Positions 1 through 7,633 of a stretch of DNA of 34,703 nucleotides are shown one piece after another. Origin of the DNA: Actinoplanes oryzae. GTDB taxonomy: Bacteria > Actinomycetota > Actinomycetes > Mycobacteriales > Micromonosporaceae. Numbering within the stretch: the stretch's first letter is position 1; each line of letters begins with the position of its first letter. The stretch is taken from assembly GCF_030757795.1 (NCBI RefSeq), contig NZ_JAUQWH010000092.1, forward strand, positions 1 to 34,703. Direction: 5' to 3'. Made by a program: the position numbers and the translations under genes. Under the pieces are notes generated by a model that was not told the DNA's origin, did not search any database, and saw nothing but the letters and a program-made list of their open reading frames with translations.

Positions 1-220
1 GGTCGGGGACGGGGCGGGGCGGCGGCATGGGCTGTCCGGTGGGCTTGGGGGAGGCGCGGCCGGGCGGAGTGCGGGTGGGAGGCGGCTTCTGTGCAGGTGG
101 GGCGCCGTTTTGGTGGCTTCGTGTGCACGAATGATTGCGGCCGGTATGTCTAGTGACACGGGTTCATATCGCCGGGGGATTTCTTGTTTCCGGGCGTGGG
201 GGCGGGGCATTGGGGCCGCC

Positions 221-1561
221 GTGAAGGATCGCTACCGGCTGATCGAGCGGCTCGGCGTGGGCGGGTCGTCCGTGGTGTGGCGCGCCCATGACGAGCTGTT
301 GCAGCGGGATGTCGCCGTCAAGGTGCCGTCCGCCGCCGCGGGCCGTCAGCCGGCGTTGCTCGACCGGATCCGGCAGGAGGCCCGGTCGGCGGCGGCGTTG
401 CGGCATCCGAACGTCGTCGACGTGTACGACTACGACGAGGAGCGCGACCAGTACGGGGATGCGCCGGTGCCGTACGTGGTCATGGAACTCGTCGAGGGGC
501 GGACGCTCGCCCAGGTGCTTGCCGACGGGCCACTGCCCTGGCAGACCGCGGTGCGGATCTGCGCGCAGGTGGCGTCGGCCCTGGCGGCCGCCCACGAGCG
601 CGGCATCGTGCACCGCGACGTCAAGCCCGGCAACGTCATGGTGCCCGGCCACGCCGGCGCCCCCGAGGGAGGCGCGACGCAGACTCGTGGCGCGGCGCAG
701 ACGCATGGCGCGGCGCAGGGTTCAGGCGCGGCGCGGGGGCTCGGCGCGGGGCACCGGGTCGGCGCGGCGCGGGGGTTCGGGGCGGCGCAGGGGCTTGGGG
801 CAATGCGTGGGTTCGGCGCGGCGCAGGGGCTTGGGGCAGTGCGGAGGCTCGGCGCGGCGCGGGGACAGGCGGCGGTGTTCGGTGACGGCGTGAAGCTGGT
901 CGACTTCGGGATCTCGGCGGCTGCCGGGTCGGTGGACGAGATCGACGGGGAGGTGCTCGGCACGCCTGCCTATCTGGCGCCCGAGCGGCTCGACGGCGGG
1001 CCCGTGCGGGCCGCGAGCGATGTCTACGGGCTGGGGCTGCTGCTCTACCGGGCGCTTGCCGGCTCGATGCCCTGGCAGGCCACGACGATCACCGAGATGG
1101 TCAGTGCGCACCTGCGGGAGGAGCCGCGGCCGCTGCCTCCGCTGCCGGGTCTGCCCCGGGCCGTCGCCGACCTGGTGCGGCGCTGCCTCGCCAAGGTGCC
1201 GGAGGCTCGGCCCGACGCGGCGGAGGCCGCCTGGATCCTTGCGGATGCGGCCGGGATGCTGCCGCGGCGGGCCCTGCACTTCCCGAAGCCGGTGAGCGGC
1301 TCGGGGGTCCGGCGTCTGCGGTCGCTTGCCGGTGCTGCCGGGCGGCCGGCTGGTTCGGGTGACGGCCCCGGTAGTCGCGGTGGGGCGCCTGGTTCCGGTC
1401 GCCGGGGGAGTGGCGGGTCGGTGCGGGGTTCCGATGCCGCTGGGCCGGGCAGGCGGCGGGGCGGTGCTTCCCGGGGCGGCGTGCGGCGGGCGATGAGCAC
1501 CACCGTGGCGGCGATGACTCTGGGGATTCTCATGATGCTGCGGGCGCCGTCGGACTCCTGA
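221..1561 (+). CDS. Serine/threonine protein kinase with repeat insertion in the catalytic core
   Basis: This is a Hanks-type Ser/Thr kinase of about 446 aa. Visible are the glycine loop (GVGGSSVVW, about residues 12-20), the ATP lysine K34 in VAVKV, the catalytic loop HRDVKPGN at 131-138, the DFG aspartate D228, and GTPAYLAPE plus SDVYGLG in the C-lobe. HRD-Asp to DFG-Asp spans 95 residues, against roughly 20 normally, because a Gly/Ala/Arg repeat segment is inserted between them. A Gly/Arg/Ser-rich linker follows the kinase domain, then a short hydrophobic C-terminal stretch (about 424-441). No PASTA or other sensor domain is present. The start is placed at GTG 221, just before the kinase domain (KDRYRLIERLG). 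In-frame upstream starts exist from 110 but would add unconserved residues, so the N-terminus is uncertain. It may regulate neighbouring genes, but nothing in the sequence shows that. Confidence 0.88.
   Translation: MKDRYRLIERLGVGGSSVVWRAHDELLQRDVAVKVPSAAAGRQPALLDRIRQEARSAAALRHPNVVDVYDYDEERDQYGDAPVPYVVMELVEGRTLAQVLADGPLPWQTAVRICAQVASALAAAHERGIVHRDVKPGNVMVPGHAGAPEGGATQTRGAAQTHGAAQGSGAARGLGAGHRVGAARGFGAAQGLGAMRGFGAAQGLGAVRRLGAARGQAAVFGDGVKLVDFGISAAAGSVDEIDGEVLGTPAYLAPERLDGGPVRAASDVYGLGLLLYRALAGSMPWQATTITEMVSAHLREEPRPLPPLPGLPRAVADLVRRCLAKVPEARPDAAEAAWILADAAGMLPRRALHFPKPVSGSGVRRLRSLAGAAGRPAGSGDGPGSRGGAPGSGRRGSGGSVRGSDAAGPGRRRGGASRGGVRRAMSTTVAAMTLGILMMLRAPSDS
660..885 (+). repeat. Degenerate 18-bp tandem repeats inside the kinase gene
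   Basis: Imperfect units encode hexapeptides of the type G-A-A-Q-G-L / G-A-A-R-G-F. They stay in frame with the kinase and lie between the catalytic loop and the DFG motif. The repeat explains the unusual HRD-to-DFG distance. Confidence 0.8.
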
Positions 1562-1574
1562 GCTTGACGCCGGC

Positions 1575-1855
1575 GCGGGGCCGGGCTTGCTGACGGCTGG
1601 GGTTGTGAGGGCCGGGGCTGCTGACGGCCGGGATTGGTGAGGGCCGGGGGTGCTGACGGGCGGGGTTGGTGAGGGCCGGGGTTGGTGAGGGCCGGGGTTG
1701 GTGAGGGCCGGGGTGCTGACGGCCGGGGTTGGTGAGGGCCGGGGTTGGTGACGGCCGGGATTGGTGAGGGCCGGGGTGCTGACGGCCGGGACTGCTGACA
1801 GCGCCGAGTCGCTGACGGCCGGGGTGCTGACGGCTGGGACTGCTGACAGCCCCGA
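1575..1855 (+). repeat. G-rich imperfect tandem array between kinase and ebo-type operon
   Basis: About 280 bp consist of 15-16 bp units alternating between GGGGTTGGTGAGGGCC-like and GGGGTGCTGACGGCC-like forms. It lies after the kinase stop codon. Proline-rich open frames on the other strand are a composition effect. Runs of three or four G separated by short spacers make the plus strand a candidate for G-quadruplex formation. The rest of the gap (1856-2062) holds a weak dyad (GTACGG 1995-2000 / CCGTAC 2011-2016) and no convincing gene. Confidence 0.8.
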
Positions 1856-2062
1856 GTGGACAGACTCGACCGCTCTTGGGAGGGCGGGCGGTCAGGCGTG
1901 CCCCGATCCGGGTGGGCGGCGGATCCGGCTTGGTGCGGGAGGCCTCGGCGGGGCGGATCAGGACTTTTGTCGCCTGGTAGGAAAGTTGGGTGAGGTACGG
2001 GAGAAAGTTTCCGTACATCGAGGGTTTCCTTTGTCCCGAGTGCTCGGTAGCGTCGCTTCACG

Positions 2063-2086
2063 TAACACGAGTGACACATCGTGTTA
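2063..2086. promoter_or_regulatory. Perfect inverted repeat, candidate operator of the ebo-type operon
   Basis: The arms TAACACGA (2063-2070) and TCGTGTTA (2079-2086) are perfect reverse complements around the 8-bp spacer GTGACACA. The site lies 36 bp before the first start codon of the operon (2122), in a locally AT-richer stretch. Size and symmetry fit a dimeric regulator such as a TetR-type protein. No convincing -35/-10 pair could be assigned, and no cognate regulator gene is adjacent. Confidence 0.55.
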
Positions 2087-2121
2087 GCGGAGCGCGGTGT
2101 GGGTGCCCGGGAGGGATGCGC

Positions 2122-3261
2122 ATGCGTACCGGAATCTGGTTGGTCGGGGCTCGGGGTTCGGTGGCCGTCACGGCCTTGGTCGGGGCGGCAGCGGTGCGGG
2201 CCCGGCTGGCCGGCACCGCCGGATGCGTCACGGAGCTGCCGGAGGTGCGCGGACCCGCGCTGCCGGGGTGGGCGGACCTGGTGTTCGGCGGGCACGACGT
2301 GGTCGCCCTGCCGCTCGCGAAGAAGGCCGAGGCGCTCGCCGCCGCCGGGGTCGTGCCCGGCCCGCTCGTCGGGGCGCTCGCCGCCGAGCTGGCGGCCGTC
2401 GAAGGCGAGGTGCGGCCGCTGCCGTCCGCTCCGACGCAGGCCGAGACGGCGGAGCGGATCGCCGCCGACCTGCGAGACTTCCGGGAGCGGCACGCGCTGG
2501 AGCGGGTCGTCGTCGTCGATGTCGCCACGACCGAGCCGCTGATCGAGCCGCATCCGGCGCATGCCGGGCTGCGGGTGCTCGAGGAGGCTCTGCGGGAGCC
2601 CGGGCAGGCGGTGCTGCCGCCCAGCTCCCTCGCCGCGTACGCCGCGTTCCGGGCGGGCTGCTCCTTCGTCGACTTCACGCCGTCCACGGGGCCCCGGCTG
2701 CCCGCGCTGGCGGAGCTGGCCGAGCGGGAGGGGCTGCCCTACGCGGGCAACGACGGCAAGACCGGCGAGACTCTCGTGAAGTCGGTGCTGGCGCCGATGT
2801 TCGCGCAGCGGAACCTGCGGGTGACCAGCTGGTCCGGGCTCAACCTGCTCGGCGGCGGCGACGGGGCCAACCTGGCCGACCCGGCCGCCAACGCCGCTAA
2901 GGTCGCCAGCAAGCAGCGGGTCCTCGGCGACGCGCTCGGCTACGAGCCCGAGGGCACCAGCCGCATCGACTACGTCGCCGAGATCGGGGACTTCAAGACC
3001 GCGTGGGACCTGGTGACCTTCGCTGGGTTCCTGGGTACGCCCATGCGGCTGGAGTTCACCTGGCACGGCTGCGACTCCGCCCTGGCCGCGCCGCTGGTGC
3101 TCGACCTCGCCCGGCTCACCGCGGCTGCCCACGCGGCGGGACGCTCCGGGCCGCTGACCGACCTCGGCTTCTTCTTCAAGGATCCGCTGGGCGACGGGCC
3201 GTCCGCGCTCGCCGAGCAGTGGGCGCGGCTCACCGCCTTCGCCGCCGGGCTGTCCCGATGA
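2122..3261 (+). CDS. myo-Inositol-1(3)-phosphate synthase
   Basis: This NAD-dependent cyclase, which converts glucose 6-phosphate to inositol phosphate, is 379 aa, the short actinobacterial/archaeal length. Family signatures include the N-terminal nucleotide-binding stretch GARGSVAVT, then DFTPSTGP, the core GNDGKTGETLVKSVL, SWSGLNLLGGGDG and, near the C-terminus, the IDYVAEIGDFKTAWD segment. ATG 2122 is chosen because GGAGGG (2110-2115) sits at proper spacing; ATG 2116 is too close to it. It is the first gene of the operon, 40 bp before the prenyltransferase gene. In Ebo clusters a dehydroquinate-synthase-like cyclase (EboD) is expected and is absent here. I infer that this enzyme supplies the cyclitol instead. 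A plain role in inositol-phospholipid or mycothiol supply cannot be excluded. Confidence 0.88.
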   Translation: MRTGIWLVGARGSVAVTALVGAAAVRARLAGTAGCVTELPEVRGPALPGWADLVFGGHDVVALPLAKKAEALAAAGVVPGPLVGALAAELAAVEGEVRPLPSAPTQAETAERIAADLRDFRERHALERVVVVDVATTEPLIEPHPAHAGLRVLEEALREPGQAVLPPSSLAAYAAFRAGCSFVDFTPSTGPRLPALAELAEREGLPYAGNDGKTGETLVKSVLAPMFAQRNLRVTSWSGLNLLGGGDGANLADPAANAAKVASKQRVLGDALGYEPEGTSRIDYVAEIGDFKTAWDLVTFAGFLGTPMRLEFTWHGCDSALAAPLVLDLARLTAAAHAAGRSGPLTDLGFFFKDPLGDGPSALAEQWARLTAFAAGLSR

Positions 3262-3301
3262 GCGGACGGCGACGCCCGACGAGCGGCTGCGGAGCATCGC
3301 G

Positions 3302-4165
3302 GTGAAGGAACGACTCCGGGCCCTGGCCGAGCTGGTACGTGCCCCGGCCGCCCTCTCCGTACCGGGCGACGTGATCGCGGGCGCCGCGGCGGCGGGCGTG
3401 CCGGTGCGCAAGGCCGCGGGGCTGGCGGCGGCGTCGGTGTTGCTCTACTGGGCGGGCATGGCGGCCAACGACTGGGCCGACCGGGAGCTGGACGCGACCG
3501 AGCGTCCCGAGCGGCCGATCCCATCCGGCCGCATCCCGGCCTCCGCGGCCCTGGGCGTCGCGGCCGGACTCACAGCGGCGGGACTCGGCGTCGCCGGGCG
3601 GGCCGGGGGAGCGCGGGCGCTCGCGGTGGCGGTGCCGCTGACGGCGGCCATCTGGGCGTACGACCTCAAGCTCAAGAACACCGCGGCCGGCCCGGCGGGC
3701 ATGGCCGCGTGCCGCGCGCTCGACGTGCTGCTGGGGGCCTCGTCGCAAGCGCCGGTACGCGCCCTGCCCGCGGCCGCCACGGTGGGACTCCACACCTACA
3801 CCGTCACGGCGCTGTCCCGGCACGAGGTCCACGGTGCCGTGGACCGGAGGCTGCCCGCGGCGACCCTCGCGGCGACCGCCGGCGTGGTGGGAGTGGCCTC
3901 CGCAGGCGCGCCGGAATGGCTGGCGCGGCGGGTCGGGCCGATGCTCGCCGCCACGTACGCGGCCGGCTACGGCGCCCGGCAGATCAGGCTGCTCGGCGAC
4001 TCCAGCCCCGGCGCCGTGCGGGCCGCGGTCGGTGCCGGCATCACGGAGTTTCCCACGTTGCAGGGGGCGTTGACGGCGACGGCGGGACGTCCGGTCACCG
4101 GCGCGGTGGTGGCACTGGCGGCCCCCCTCGCCCGGATCCTCACGCGCAAGGTGGTGGCGACGTGA
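3302..4165 (+). CDS. eboC: EboC-like UbiA-family prenyltransferase
   Basis: This is an integral-membrane prenyltransferase of 287 aa with about eight hydrophobic helices. The first Asp-rich motif of the UbiA family is seen as NDWADRELD (about residues 57-65), followed by RPERPIPSGRI. The second conserved region has YDLKLKNT and RALDVLLGAS. The family moves an isoprenoid chain from a polyprenyl diphosphate to an aromatic or polar acceptor in the membrane. Its place between inositol-phosphate synthase and EboA/B/E/F supports the EboC assignment, and the last gene of the operon is a polyprenyl synthase that could provide the donor. The GTG start at 3302 has weak upstream purines. The acceptor is unknown; a cyclitol is an inference. 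Confidence 0.85.
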   Translation: MKERLRALAELVRAPAALSVPGDVIAGAAAAGVPVRKAAGLAAASVLLYWAGMAANDWADRELDATERPERPIPSGRIPASAALGVAAGLTAAGLGVAGRAGGARALAVAVPLTAAIWAYDLKLKNTAAGPAGMAACRALDVLLGASSQAPVRALPAAATVGLHTYTVTALSRHEVHGAVDRRLPAATLAATAGVVGVASAGAPEWLARRVGPMLAATYAAGYGARQIRLLGDSSPGAVRAAVGAGITEFPTLQGALTATAGRPVTGAVVALAAPLARILTRKVVAT

Positions 4166-4200
4166 TCGAGCGATGCGGGCGCAAGGTGGCCGCGACATGA
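4142..4200 (+). repeat. Near-tandem duplication at the eboC 3' end
   Basis: The segment starting GCGCAAGGTGGTGGCGACGTGA at 4144 recurs, slightly diverged, at about 4179-4200, so the last codons and stop of eboC are echoed immediately before the next start codon. The second copy also carries the AAGGTGG that probably serves as ribosome binding site for the ATG at 4197. Confidence 0.6.
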
Positions 4201-5048
4201 GCGGGCTGCGCTTCGGGTACGGGACGAACGGCTTCGCCAACCATCGGCTCGACGACGCGCTCGGCGTCATCGCGGGGCTCGGGTACGAAGGCGTGGCGCT
4301 GACGCTCGACCACGACCACCTCGATCCGTACGCGGAGGGGCTGGCCCGCGAGGTCGCCCGCGTCGCCGACCGGCTGCGGGATCTCGGGCTCGGCGTGGTG
4401 ATCGAGACCGGCGCCCGGTTCCTGCTGGACCCGTGGCGCAAGCACGCGCCGACCCTGCTGCACGACGAGCGGGACGTGCGGATCGACTTCCTGCGCCGGG
4501 CGGTCGCCGTCGCCGCGGATCTCGGGGCGGAGGCGGTCTCCTTCTGGGCGGGGGTGCGGCCGGCCGGGGTGGGGGCGGACAAGGCCTGGCAGCGCCTGGT
4601 CGACGGGTGCGCCGAGGTCGTGGAGCACGCGACGGCGGCCGGTGTGCCGCTCGGCTTCGAGCCCGAGCCGGGCATGGAGGTCGGCGACCTGGACGGCTGG
4701 TTCCGGCTGCGCGAGGCGCTCGGGGCGCCGGCCGCCTTCGGGCTGACGCTCGACATCGGGCACTGCCGCGCCGTGGAGCCCGAGCCGGTGCCGGCGTGCG
4801 TGGCGGCCGCGGCGCCGTACCTGGTCAATGTGCAGATCGACGACATGCGGCGGGGCGTGCACGAGCACCTGGAGTTCGGCGAGGGGGAGATCGACTTCCC
4901 GCCGGTGCTGGCGGCGCTGCGGGCCGGCGGCTATCGCGGGCTGGTCGCCGTCGAGCTGCCGCGTCACTCGCACGCCGCTCCGGACGTGGCCAGGCGGTCA
5001 CTCGACCACCTGCGGGCGGCGGAGAAGGAGGGACGGCATGAAGGCTGA
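4197..5048 (+). CDS. Sugar phosphate isomerase/epimerase-like TIM-barrel protein
   Basis: This 283-aa protein is of the xylose-isomerase-like TIM-barrel superfamily (AP_endonuc_2 type). Probable metal ligands lie in FEPEPG (Glu), LTLDIGHC (Asp, His), VQIDDMR (Gln/Asp) and AVELPRHSH (Glu) near the C-terminus. ATG 4197 is preferred over an in-frame ATG at 4173 because AAGGTGG lies 7 nt upstream of it. Members isomerise, epimerise or dehydrate sugars and cyclitols. Beside an inositol-phosphate synthase it could act on an inositol or inosose, but the sequence does not fix the substrate. It overlaps the eboA start, so the two are co-translated. Confidence 0.82.
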   Translation: MSGLRFGYGTNGFANHRLDDALGVIAGLGYEGVALTLDHDHLDPYAEGLAREVARVADRLRDLGLGVVIETGARFLLDPWRKHAPTLLHDERDVRIDFLRRAVAVAADLGAEAVSFWAGVRPAGVGADKAWQRLVDGCAEVVEHATAAGVPLGFEPEPGMEVGDLDGWFRLREALGAPAAFGLTLDIGHCRAVEPEPVPACVAAAAPYLVNVQIDDMRRGVHEHLEFGEGEIDFPPVLAALRAGGYRGLVAVELPRHSHAAPDVARRSLDHLRAAEKEGRHEG

Positions 5049-5637
5049 CGAGCTGCGGGGCGCCCTGCCGGGCGTACCGGAGAAGGAATGGCTGAGCGAC
5101 GCCGAGGCCCGCGTGCGCGCCGACCCGGACCAGCTCCCTGCCCTTTTCGCGCGGGCCGGGCGCAAGCTCGGGCGGCAGGCGCTGGCCGACCGTCCGGACT
5201 GGACGCCGGGGCTGGCCGGCCGGGTGCTGTTGTTGCTGGCCGTCCCGCACAAGGACGACCGGGTGCTCGATCTCTACTGGCACGGGGACAGCGGCGAGCG
5301 GCTCGCCGTGCTGCACGCGCTCGCGCTGCTGCCCATCGGGGACGCCGGGGTGCCGCTCGTCGAGGACGCGTTGCGGACCAATGATGCCCGGCTCGTGGCT
5401 GCGGCGCTCGGGCCGTACGCGCGGCACCTGAGCCCCGCGGCCTGGCGGCAGGGCGTGGTCAAGTGCGTCTTCATGGGCGTGCCGCTGAGCCGGGTCGACC
5501 GGCTGGACGAGCGGGCCGACGCCGAGCTCGCGGCGATGCTCACCGGGCTGGCGCAGGAGCGGGCCGCGGCCGGTCGCCGGATGCCCGCCGACGCGACGGC
5601 ACTGCTGAACAGGATCCAGCAGAAGCAGGAGGACTGA
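5038..5637 (+). CDS. eboA: EboA family protein
   Basis: This 199-aa, mostly helical, soluble protein of unknown biochemical role carries the conserved EboA features: a GRALR-like segment (GRKLGRQAL), LRTNDARLVAAALGPYARHL, then W-R-Q-G-V-V-K-C-V-F-M-G-V-PLSRVDRLDERADAEL and ERAAAGRRMP near the C-terminus. There is no signal peptide or membrane segment. GGAGGGA lies just before ATG 5038, and the gene overlaps the upstream stop. The 3' end overlaps the eboB start as TGATG, which indicates translational coupling. EboA-F proteins accompany metabolite export or maturation in cyanobacteria (scytonemin), pseudomonads and eustigmatophyte plastids; EboA itself is uncharacterised. Confidence 0.82.
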   Translation: MKADELRGALPGVPEKEWLSDAEARVRADPDQLPALFARAGRKLGRQALADRPDWTPGLAGRVLLLLAVPHKDDRVLDLYWHGDSGERLAVLHALALLPIGDAGVPLVEDALRTNDARLVAAALGPYARHLSPAAWRQGVVKCVFMGVPLSRVDRLDERADAELAAMLTGLAQERAAAGRRMPADATALLNRIQQKQED

Positions 5638-6488
5638 TGCGCGTCTTCGATCCGCACATCCACATGACGTCCCGGACCACCGACGACTACCGGCGCATGG
5701 CGGACGCGGGGGTGCGGGCCGTCGTCGAGCCGGCCTTCTGGCTCGGCCAGCCGCGGACCAACCCCGGATCCTTCGCGGACTACTTCGATTCGCTGCTGGG
5801 GTGGGAGCCCTATCGCGCGTCGCAGTTCGGGGTGCGGCACCACGCCACGATCGCCCTCAACCCCAAGGAGGCGAACGACCCGCGCTGCCGGCCCGTGCTC
5901 GACCTGCTGCCGCGCTACCTGGACAAGGACGGGGTCGTCGCGGTCGGCGAGGTCGGCTACGACTCGATGACGCCCGCCGAGGACGAGGCGTTCGGCACGC
6001 AGCTGGCCCTGGCGCGCGAGTTCGAGCTGCCGGCGCTCGTGCACACCCCGCACCGGGACAAGGCGGCCGGGACGCGGCGGACGCTCGACGTCATCGCCGA
6101 GTCGGGCATCGATCCGGGGCGGGTGGCCGTCGACCATCTCAACGAGGTGACCGTGGACCTGGTCCGGGACAGCGGGTGCTGGCTCGGCTTCTCGATCTAC
6201 CCCGAGACCAAGATGTCCCCGCCGCGGATGGTGGAGATCCTGCGGCGGTACGGCACCGAGCGCGTGCTCGTCAACTCGGCCGCCGACTGGGGGCACTCGG
6301 ATCCGCTGCTCACCGTGGCGACCGGGGAGGCGATGCTGGCCGCGGGGTTCACGGCCGACGACGTGGACCTGGTGCTGTGGCGCAACCCGGTGGCGTTCTA
6401 CGCGCAGTCGGGCCGGCTGGACCTGTCCGACCTGCCCGCCCCGGAGCCGTCGTACGCGGGCAGCTCCCTCGCGCGCGGCGGCAGCTGA
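5637..6488 (+). CDS. eboB: EboB, TatD-family metal-dependent hydrolase
   Basis: This 283-aa amidohydrolase-fold enzyme of the TatD group begins with the metal-binding FDPHIH motif (H7, H9). Further ligands appear in VGEVGYD (Glu), VHTPH (His), DHLNE (His) and NSAADWG (Asp), so the full metal site is intact. TatD relatives are cytosolic nucleases or phosphoesterases, while EboB members sit in metabolite clusters and have no proven substrate. Start and stop overlap its neighbours (TGATG on both sides), placing it firmly inside the operon. Confidence 0.86.
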   Translation: MRVFDPHIHMTSRTTDDYRRMADAGVRAVVEPAFWLGQPRTNPGSFADYFDSLLGWEPYRASQFGVRHHATIALNPKEANDPRCRPVLDLLPRYLDKDGVVAVGEVGYDSMTPAEDEAFGTQLALAREFELPALVHTPHRDKAAGTRRTLDVIAESGIDPGRVAVDHLNEVTVDLVRDSGCWLGFSIYPETKMSPPRMVEILRRYGTERVLVNSAADWGHSDPLLTVATGEAMLAAGFTADDVDLVLWRNPVAFYAQSGRLDLSDLPAPEPSYAGSSLARGGS

Positions 6489-7633
6489 TGCGCTTAGCGG
6501 ACGCCACGGGGAGACAACGACACCTGTCCTACTGCACCAATGTCCACGAGGCCGAGGACCTGGACGGGATCCTGCGGCAGCTCGACACGTACGCGGTCCC
6601 GGTGCGCGAACGGCTCGGGACCGACGTGCTCGGGCTCGGCCTGTGGCTGCCCGCGCCCGTGGCGGCCGGGCTCGCGTCGGACGTCGCCGCGCGGCAGGGA
6701 CTGCGCAACGCGCTCACCAGCCGGGGGCTGGAGGTGGTGACGCTCAACGGGTTCCCGTACCAGGCGTTCCACGCGCCGGTCGTGAAGCACGCCGTCTACC
6801 AGCCGGACTGGACCACGCCGCAGCGGATGGCGTACACGGTGAACCTGGGGGTCATCCTGGCCGACCTGCTGCCGGACGACGCCGCGTACGGCTCGATCTC
6901 GTCCCTGCCGCTCGCCTGGCGTGACCCGTGGGACGCGGCCCGCGCCGCGGCCTGCCGCCGGGCGCTCGTGGAGCTGGCGGCCGAGCTGCACCGGCTGCCG
7001 CGCCGGATCCGGGTGGCGTTCGAGCCGGAGCCGGGGTGCATCGTGGAGACGACGCAGGAGGCCGTGGCGCTGCTCGGCGAGGCGGACACCTCGGTGCTCG
7101 GGGTCTGCCTCGATCTCGCCCACCTGGCGTGCGCGTGGGAGGAGCCGCCCGCGGCGCTCGCCCGGCTGCGCGAGGCCGGGCTGCCCGTCGTGAAGACCCA
7201 GCTGTCCGCCGCCCTGGCCAGCGCCGATCCGCACGCGGACCGGGCGGTCCTCGGGGAGTACGCCGAGCCGCGGTTCCTGCACCAGACCCGCGGGCCGCAC
7301 GGGTTCAAGGCCGACGACCTGGACGAGGCGCTCGACGCGCGGGGTGCCGACGCCCAGCCGTGGCGCGTGCACTTCCACGTGCCGCTGCACCAGGCGCCCG
7401 CCCCGCCCCTCACGAGCACCGTCGGCGTGCTCGTGGAGGCCCTCGGCGCCCTCGTCGAGCTCAGCGATTGCGCGCACTTCGACGTGGAGACGTACACGTG
7501 GGGGGTCCTGCCGCCCACCGCCCGCCCGCGCGACCCGGCCGAGCTCGCCGCCGGGATCGCGTCCGAGTTGTTCTTCGCCCGCGCCCAGCTGACCGCGCTG
7601 GGCCTCACACCGCTGCCGGGGGTGCCGTCGTGA
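6488..7633 (+). CDS. eboE: EboE, xylose-isomerase-like TIM-barrel protein
   Basis: This 381-aa protein matches the metabolite-traffic protein EboE family: N-terminal LSYCTNVHEAEDLDGILRQL, GLWLPAPVAAGL, FPYQAFHAPVVKHAVY, the metal-ligand-like FEPEPGC, CLDLAHLACAWE and a C-terminal FDVETYTWGVLPP. The fold is related to sugar isomerases and AP endonucleases; no reaction has been shown. No signal peptide is seen. The gene starts inside the eboB stop (TGATG), and its stop overlaps the GTG start of eboF (GTGA). Confidence 0.87.
   Translation: MRLADATGRQRHLSYCTNVHEAEDLDGILRQLDTYAVPVRERLGTDVLGLGLWLPAPVAAGLASDVAARQGLRNALTSRGLEVVTLNGFPYQAFHAPVVKHAVYQPDWTTPQRMAYTVNLGVILADLLPDDAAYGSISSLPLAWRDPWDAARAAACRRALVELAAELHRLPRRIRVAFEPEPGCIVETTQEAVALLGEADTSVLGVCLDLAHLACAWEEPPAALARLREAGLPVVKTQLSAALASADPHADRAVLGEYAEPRFLHQTRGPHGFKADDLDEALDARGADAQPWRVHFHVPLHQAPAPPLTSTVGVLVEALGALVELSDCAHFDVETYTWGVLPPTARPRDPAELAAGIASELFFARAQLTALGLTPLPGVPS

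Noticed and set aside
1045..3411. Very long minus-strand open frame, Pro/Ser/Arg-rich
   Set aside because: It is antisense to the kinase end, the G-rich array and the inositol-phosphate synthase gene, has no family features, and results from high GC content.
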